Shown piece after piece: positions 57,487 to 64,000 of a stretch of 64,000 bases of DNA. The position numbers and the translations under genes were made by a program. Position 1 is the first letter of the stretch. Every line of letters begins with the position of its first letter. The stretch covers positions 2,263,007-2,327,006 of the forward strand of contig CM056567.1 in assembly GCA_029721515.1 (NCBI GenBank). The letters run 5' to 3'. The notes under the pieces are model-generated. The model was not told where the DNA came from. It made no database searches and worked only from the letters and a program-made list of their open reading frames with translations. Source of the stretch: Synanceia verrucosa (Eukaryota > Chordata > Actinopteri > Perciformes > Synanceiidae).

Positions 57487-59261
57487 CACCTCAGGACGTC
57501 ACCCCTCCATCTTTTTCCTTTGTTGTCACGAACAACTGAAAAACAGTTATATTTAAAACGATGAGTGTCGTACGCCGTCAGAGACACTGCTGCCTTCGTT
57601 TTATTCTTCTAAAGTTTTATGATAAATCAAATTCAGCTGATTCTGCTGCATGTGTGAAAGCAGAACCTGACATACACATAAACACATGAAAAACAGCTAA
57701 CACTACACCAGTGCTACTTTAACCTGCTTGGGTGACGGCGTGAAGTGTGGTATTTTATCAACAACAGATCAAAACGCTGTTTATTGTGGTCAAAATGCTG
57801 TAAATGCGTTAGAATTTTGTATGTCAACATTAAAAGTATGTCATTTCCCACACATAATATAATAATTAAATAAATAAAATAATAAATAATAATATTTACG
57901 TGATGTGATGAAACAATTTTTGTTCACTTGTCGAGGAAAAATGCACAAGAATAAATCTTAAAAAGTTGAGCTTTTTCTCCTTTTATTTGAAAAAAAATAT
58001 TAATTCACAACTTATGTTTCACAGTTATTTTAAGGTTTTTATGGTTGTTAAGTTTTCTTGTTATGTGAGGAACAGTTTATCATTATAATACTAATAATAC
58101 TAGGTGTCCAATATTAATACGCACCATAGAAATGGGTCAGTAGGGGCCTACTGTTGTAAAAGTGTAGGCAAAAAAGGAAGGAAGGAAGTTTGTCTCAGAT
58201 CTTGAATTTAGACCCTAAAGAAGGACGCTTCATCCAGCTGTGCTGCAGCTAAGAACCGAGTTCACGGTCTGAGGCCCATACTCACTTTGACCTTTGACCT
58301 CAGCTCTTTCTGAGCCTCAACGCTCGAGTGCTCATTACATATGACCAAGACAAAAAGAAAATGGAGATGCAGAAATAATGTCTTCCTGTCTATAGATGTT
58401 ACTGTTTCCCAAAACGTTTAAAATTGTAATAAAAATCCACTTTATTTGTATTTTTGTAGCAGCGCTCGCAAAAGAAATGCAGCTCAGAGTGAAACAATGA
58501 CGACGCAACATGCAGTAATCGTCAGAAAATGGAGACAGACAGACGTTTTCAATATGAAAACATGTTCTTACAGAAAGACTAAATATATAATAACAATAAA
58601 CTGGAGAATGAGCAACAACATGGGAACTTTAAGACTTCCTAGTACAGGTTTATGAGTGCTGTATTATTTTTTTTCTCAGAATAAACTTCATTATTTATAG
58701 AAATTGCCACAATCTAAAATTACAGTACTGTCAAATTATTTAGGAGTCTTATTGTGCTGCCTGAGTACACAGTGTTTGTCAAATGTAAAGATCAATAGGT
58801 ATGGTTTAAATGTAGGATATAACTGCTGTAGTCGTGCTGGACTCGGGAGGAACCAAGTAAGGACTAAAAATGAGGACAGATGAAGTGAAAATCAACAATT
58901 TCTCAGAGCTAATTGGATTAATAGGAGGCAAAATAAATGGTGAGTGTATGGTGGCTGTTACGCCCCAAAGCGAAAATATGGAGGAAGAAATGAAGACAGA
59001 TTTAGACGGACACAGAAAAAACGAGGAAGACAAAAAGAAAATCATGGAGGGAAGAAGAGAGAGAGGGGGAAAGATGTTGTGTCTCTGTCCTGGTCTGAAA
59101 CTAATTGGTCCAGGATTAGAGGAGATTACATATAAAAAAAAAAAAACATACGGAAAAATTATACAAAGCCCTCCACAGGTCTGGTTTCCATGGCGATAGT
59201 CTGGTGTGCAACAGTGCGACAGCAACAGGGAGAGAAAATAAAGTTCAGTTGATGCCTTGAT
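57487..59261. other. Gene-free stretch before the 33-bp minisatellite
   Basis: No gene seen. 58288-58300 reads TGACCTTTGACCT, a perfect DR1 on the - strand. 58970-59080 is purine-rich. Confidence 0.55.
58288..58300 (-). promoter_or_regulatory. DR1-type nuclear-receptor motif
   Basis: On the - strand AGGTCAAAGGTCA: two perfect half-sites with one base between, the layout used by PPAR/RXR and HNF4. It is isolated from any recognised gene. Confidence 0.3.
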
Positions 59262-61175
59262 TACCAGTAACAGATAAACACACCCGTCCTGTATCACCAG
59301 TAACAGGTAGACACACCCGTCCTGTATCACCGGTAACAGATAGACACACCCGTCCTGTATCACCGGTAACAGGTAGACACACCCGTCCTGTAACACCAGT
59401 AACAGATAGACACACCCGTCCTGTATCACCGGTAACAGATAGACACACCCGTCCTGTAACACCAGTAACAGATAGACACACCCGTCCTGTAACACCGGTA
59501 ACAGATAGACACACCCGTCCTGTATCACAGGTAACAGGTAGACACACCCGTCCTGTAACACCAGTAACAGATAGACACACCCGTCCTGTATCACAGGTAA
59601 CAGGTAGACACACCCGTCCTGTATCACAGGTAACAGGTAGACACGCCCGTCCTGTAACACCAGTAACAGGTAGACACACCCGTCCTGTATCACAGGTAAC
59701 AGGTAGACACACCCGTCCTGTATCACAGGTAACAGGTAGACACACCCGTCCTGTAACACCAGTAACAGATAGACACACCCGTCCTGTAACACCAGTAACA
59801 GATAGACACACCCGTCCTGTATCACAGGTAACAGGTAGACACACCCGTCCTGTAACACCGGTAACAGATAGACACACCCGTCCTGTATCACAGGTAACAG
59901 GTAGACACACCCGTCCTGTATCACAGGTAACAGGTAGACACGCCCGTCCTGTAACACCGGTAACAGGTAGACACACCTGTCCTGTATCACCGGTAACAGG
60001 TAGACACACCTGTCCTGTATCACCAGTAACAGATAGACACACCTGTCCTGTATCACCGGTAACAGATAGACACACCCGTCCTGTATCACAGGTAACAGGT
60101 AGACACACCTGTCCTGTAACACCAGTAACAGATAGACACACCTGTCCTGTAACACCAGTAACAGATAGACACACCTGTCCTGTAACACCGGTAACAGATA
60201 GACACACCTGTCCTGTAACACCGGTAACAGGTAGACACACCCGTCCTGTATCACAGGTAACAGGTAGACACACCCGTCCTGTATCACAGGTAACAGGTAG
60301 ACACACCCGTCCTGTAACACCAGTAACAGATAGACACACCCGTCCTGTATCACAGGTAACAGGTAGACACACCCGTCCTGTAACACCAGTAACAGATAGA
60401 CACACCTGTCCTGTATCACCGGTAACAGGTAGACACAGCTGTCCTGTATTACCGGTAACAGATAGACACACCTGTCCTGTATCACCGGTAACAGATAGAC
60501 ACACCCGTCCTGTATCACAGGTAACAGGTAGACACACCTGTCCTGTAACACCAGTAACAGATAGACACACCTGTCCTGTAACACCAGTAACAGATAGACA
60601 CACCTGTCCTGTAACACCAGTAACAGATAGACACACCTGTCCTGTAACACCGGTAACAGATAGACACACCTGTCCTGTAACACCGGTAACAGATAGACAC
60701 ACCTGTCCTGTAACACCGGTAACAGATAGACACACCTGTCCTGTAACACCGGTAACAGATAGACACACCCGTCCTGTATCACAGGTAACAGGTAGACACA
60801 CCTGTCCTGTATCACAGGTAACAGGTAGACACACCTGTCCTGTAACACCGGTAACAGATAGACACACCCGTCCTGTATCACAGGTAACAGGTAGACACAC
60901 CCGTCCTGTAACACCGGTAACAGATAGACACACCTGTCCTGTAACACCAGTAACAGATAGACACACCCGTCCTGTAACACCAGTAACAGATAGACACACC
61001 CGTCCTGTATCACCGGTAACAGATAGACACACCCGTCCTGTATCACAGGTAACAGGTAGACACACCCGTCCTGTAACACCAGTAACAGATAGACACACCC
61101 GTCCTGTATCACAGGTAACAGGTAGACACACCCGTCCTGTAACACCAGTAACAGATAGACACACCCGTCCTGTAA
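59262..61175. repeat. Minisatellite, 33-bp unit, about 58 copies
   Basis: The unit reads 'gta(t/a)cac(c/a)(a/g)g', then 'taacag(a/g)tagac' and 'acacc(c/t)gtcct'. Because 33 is a multiple of three, frames stay open over the whole array. The - strand frames give VCLSVTGxTGR- or QDGCVYLLPVI-like 11-residue repeats of 645 and 790 codons. These are consequences of the unit length and are not supported as proteins. Two main unit types alternate irregularly: 'tatcacaggtaacaggtag' and 'taacaccagtaacagatag'. Confidence 0.96.
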
Positions 61176-62234
61176 CACACACCTATAATAAAGAAGAATA
61201 TCCCGGCTGCTTAATCTGCTTGTTAAGAGTTAAGTATGAAGCATAAAGAATCCTTAAAATGTCAATAATCCAACGCTAAAAGCGTCGCCACAGTCTCAGC
61301 TAACAGACAGGGATTATTCCTCTCCTTTTTTAACTCGTCAGTAAGAGGACGCTCATTAAACAACATGCATTTATTCCTTTGAAGTCTGTTTTCTTTGGAA
61401 TGTTCCCTGTAAATTATATTCAAATAATAAATTTGGTGAAAAGAAAAATCAAAAAATGATGACACATTGAACAAGAGCGAACACTCACAATATTTTCGAC
61501 ATTATATGAAATAAATAAAGACTAAATAGAGTTGTTTTCAGACAAAATGTTGGCACACAGTTGATCTTAATTGGTTGCATTAATCACAAAAACAGTCAGC
61601 GGTGGGAGAACTGTCATTTATTTTCCTCAAGCCGCTGCACATGACAACAGACAGAACATCAGAGCAGTCTCATGGTACGGAGAATTACAAGTCTTTGATA
61701 TTTAAAATAACTGTGATTATAATTCAGAGAGAGTGAGGAGGGCAGAGGTGAGGAGGGAGCAGAAAGCTCCGGAGAACATTTCTCAAAAATGTTAAACTTC
61801 AATTATTCGCTGAGACATCCTCGTTTCCCAAAAAAAATAAAATAAAAAAATAAAAAACATCTGCTGTTAATTAAAAACAGGCTTGTACCTCTACTGGAGC
61901 AGCTGAAACACCTCAGGCTTCAGATCAGTGTGTGTGGGAAAAGCTCTACAGCTTCTGGTTTGAAAAAACACAAAGCTTTGCTCTCCATCAGTCTTTCATT
62001 CAGTCCTGACTCATCACACGATTAACCGATCTGAACATGTTCTTCAGTCTTCATGGAGGGTTTCGATCACAGTTCCATTGACAGGAAGATAAACCAACAA
62101 CCAGCCGACGCACAACAACAACAAACTTGTTTATTGACACATCTCATTGTTGTGGCTGTGGTGCTGACAGCTCATTCCACTATAATTTACCTATAGATCT
62201 TTTAGTAAAACTATTGATGTCTTCCACCATTACT

Positions 62235-62395
62235 AAGGCCTGTTTAGGTGATTAAACTAAGATTTACCACCAGGGAAACACTGACTGTATGCCCACAGTA
62301 CCTACAAATGAATCAGTGTCCACTTGAATGTCCAGGGTCTCTGAGTTTTATTTTTCCCTGTGAAAAGGGAAAAATAAAACTCTGCAAAACTTCTT
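62235..62395. repeat. Dispersed repeat, copy 2 of a pair
   Basis: Matches 21570-21760 in order ('ttaccaccagggaaacac', 'gtccacttgaatgtccaggg', 'gaaaagggaaaaataaaact'). Confidence 0.6.
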
Positions 62396-62409
62396 TTTTT
62401 AAGATTGTC

Positions 62410-62745
62410 TTTTTCCCATTCTTCCCCCTCACCCTGTTGATGGTCAAGGTGTGACTTTTTTCCTTTATTTCAGGATTTTTTTTGTCTTTTTTCCTCATTT
62501 TTTCCAGATTTTTTTCTCTAATTTTTATTTTCCTTTTTTTCCAATTTTTTTCCCAGATTTTTTTCCTTCTTCCCCTCACCTTGTTGTCGGATTGTAGTGT
62601 GACTTTTTTCGGTGTTTTTTTTCCCAATATTCATTTTCCAAATTTTTTCCAGATTTGTTTTTTTATTATTATTATTATTTTCTCCAGATTTTTTTTCCCT
62701 TCTTCTTCCTCAGCCTGTTGTTGGTCACTGTGTAACTTTGTTAAT
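62410..62745. repeat. Pyrimidine-rich tandem repeat, about 2.5 units of 135-150 bp
   Basis: 'cttcccc(t)ctcacc', 'tgttg', 'ggtca' and 'gtgtgactttttt' recur at about 62416, 62567 and 62700, joined by runs of T broken by 'ccag'. Confidence 0.7.
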
Positions 62746-63423
62746 CTCTGTGTAAGATATGTAACCTTCCTGGCAATAGCATCTTTAAAATAAGCATGAA
62801 TACTAAGTGAAATACATACTGTGACAACATAAGATACGTCGAGAAAGATAGTTTCAATCTCCAGACTTGTCAAATCATTACGTTCATTTTCAGACGTGTC
62901 ATAGACAGCACATCAAATTTCTGCTTGTTGCATGCCTACGGTCTCAAAATAACCTTCCAACATACTGTATGTTTACGCACCCAACAGAATTACCTGTTTC
63001 GGTTCAAACATCGTTGGTTCGTTATGCTTGTTACATATCTGGGGTTAATTCAAGACAAAAATGACGTAAAAATAAGTCAACATTGACTTGTTTTCAAAGT
63101 TCTGTGTTTTGTTTGACCAGAATCCACCCTGAGCAGACTTCCTCGCTCTTTGTACTGCATCAGTTGATCTGACCATCTAATGCTGATGCAGATGGGTTTA
63201 TATTTAAGTTAATGTCTCATACAAATAGTACATCATATCATATTGTAATTACACAACCACAATAGAAGTGATTCCATCCAGCACACTTTAGTCTTCTCTT
63301 TCTCAGTCACACACCTGGTGGTTTCCTCCGCCGCTCGGCCAGATGTTATCATGGAGATTTCGATGTAAAATCAAGTGTGAGAAATGTTTTTAATTATCTC
63401 ACCACCTGGACAGGGTTGCAGCA

Positions 63424-63424
63424 G

Positions 63425-63503
<79 letters not shown>
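63424..63503. repeat. (CA)n microsatellite
   Basis: About 40 uninterrupted CA units, the longest pure CA run in the window. Confidence 0.98.
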
Positions 63504-63505
<2 letters not shown>

Positions 63506-63884
63506 TTTTGCACAAAATAGCATCACTTGCGTTGATGCACGCTGAGGTGGAAAGATTCTTTATAACCCTTGACACTGTGACTTCGAAAATGAGCTTTTTG
63601 TCCAGAATAAGCGTCCTCACTCTGTCTTACTGGGAGGACATCATGAGGATGGAATAACATGGACAAACACACACGTTGTTTCAGGCAACAGATGTTGTCC
63701 TTCTTTTGATTAAAGTCAACAAATGAAGACATGCACGCACATCGCTCACTGCTGCAGAAACTCCATGTTATTCTGTGATCAGCTGCAGCGTCACTGAATT
63801 ATTATTCCAGGGCGGCAGCAGACGCTCATACAGTCATGGACTCTGTTGACCTGTTTGTCTACAGGATCAGTTTTCCTTTGTTTA
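63504..63884. other. Gene-free stretch
   Basis: Nothing recognised. Confidence 0.5.
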
Positions 63885-64000
63885 TCCCATAAGAGGAGGA
63901 CATCACATATTGGTTTGTGGACTGTCGTTTTGAAGAATCCAGTTCGGTATTTAGGCCGTTGCCATCTTGGTTTTTTTGCAACCAGAAATGACACTAGAGG
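63885..64000 (+). mobile_element. Dispersed repeat, same family as 24385-24925, cut by the window end
   Basis: 'ttggtttgtggactgtcgtt', 'ttgaag', 'gccatcttggttttttt' and 'gcaaccagaaatgacac' match the family core. Confidence 0.7.

Larger units (their letters stand above)
61176..63423. other. Gene-free stretch with polypyrimidine tandem repeat
   Basis: Contains a second copy (62235-62395) of the repeat at 21570-21760 and a T/C-rich tandem block (62410-62745). No gene seen. Confidence 0.55.

Noticed and set aside
59262..61175. CRISPR-like array
   Set aside because: Units are contiguous and all alike, without unique spacers, in a vertebrate genome; it is a minisatellite.
58806..61178. 790- and 645-codon open frames on the - strand
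   Set aside because: They run through a 33-bp tandem repeat whose unit length is a multiple of three and contains no stop. No start context, splice signal or known domain supports a protein.

Overview
The window looks like nuclear genomic DNA of a teleost fish. Genes are intron-containing with GT/AG splice sites. The background is AT-rich and crowded with CA/TG, TA and AG microsatellites, and there are several fish-type dispersed repeats: L2/Rex-like LINE tails, small hAT-like and piggyBac-like elements, and a retroposed repeat with a 13-bp target-site duplication. All identifications were made by reading the sequence and recalling protein families; no database was searched.

Left part (about 5.2-17.3 kb): a head-to-tail array of KLHL10-like BTB-BACK-kelch genes on the + strand. 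Copy B (8611-12078, 585 codons) and copy C (13092-16804, 584 codons) are complete five-exon genes with intact frames and matching splice phases. Copy A (5443-6019) keeps only the last two exons and begins inside intron 3, so it is a 5'-truncated duplicate. The A-B and B-C spacers are homologous, which fits growth and shrinkage of the array by unequal crossing-over. A block of about 709 nt from late exon 2 through intron 2 into exon 3 is almost identical between B and C, while both flanks differ by about 4%, a gene-conversion-like pattern. LINE fragments and other insertions distinguish the copies.

Middle part (17.3-35 kb): no gene is visible until scrt1 (Scratch family, SNAG plus five zinc fingers) on the - strand. 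Exon 1 is at 34439-34562, exon 2 at 28505-29268, and the intron is about 5.2 kb. Both half-sites of a REST/NRSF (RE1) element lie about 310 bp upstream of the scrt1 start codon, but abut instead of being spaced by two bases. A 660-bp polypurine AG/GGTACAGAG array lies a further 260 bp upstream.

Right part (35.8-64 kb): I see no convincing protein-coding gene. It holds microsatellites, a 33-bp by about 58-copy minisatellite (59262-61175), and dispersed elements. Three of these are well delimited: a hAT-like element with an 8-bp target duplication, a piggyBac-like element with TTAA ends, and a retroposed repeat with a 13-bp duplication. There is also an unexplained CpG-dense segment near 53.0 kb. 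Long open frames across the minisatellites are products of repeat length and composition, not genes.

The two gene systems are probably unrelated in function: KLHL10 is a CUL3 ubiquitin-ligase adaptor known for its role in spermiogenesis, and Scratch1 is a neuronal transcriptional repressor.
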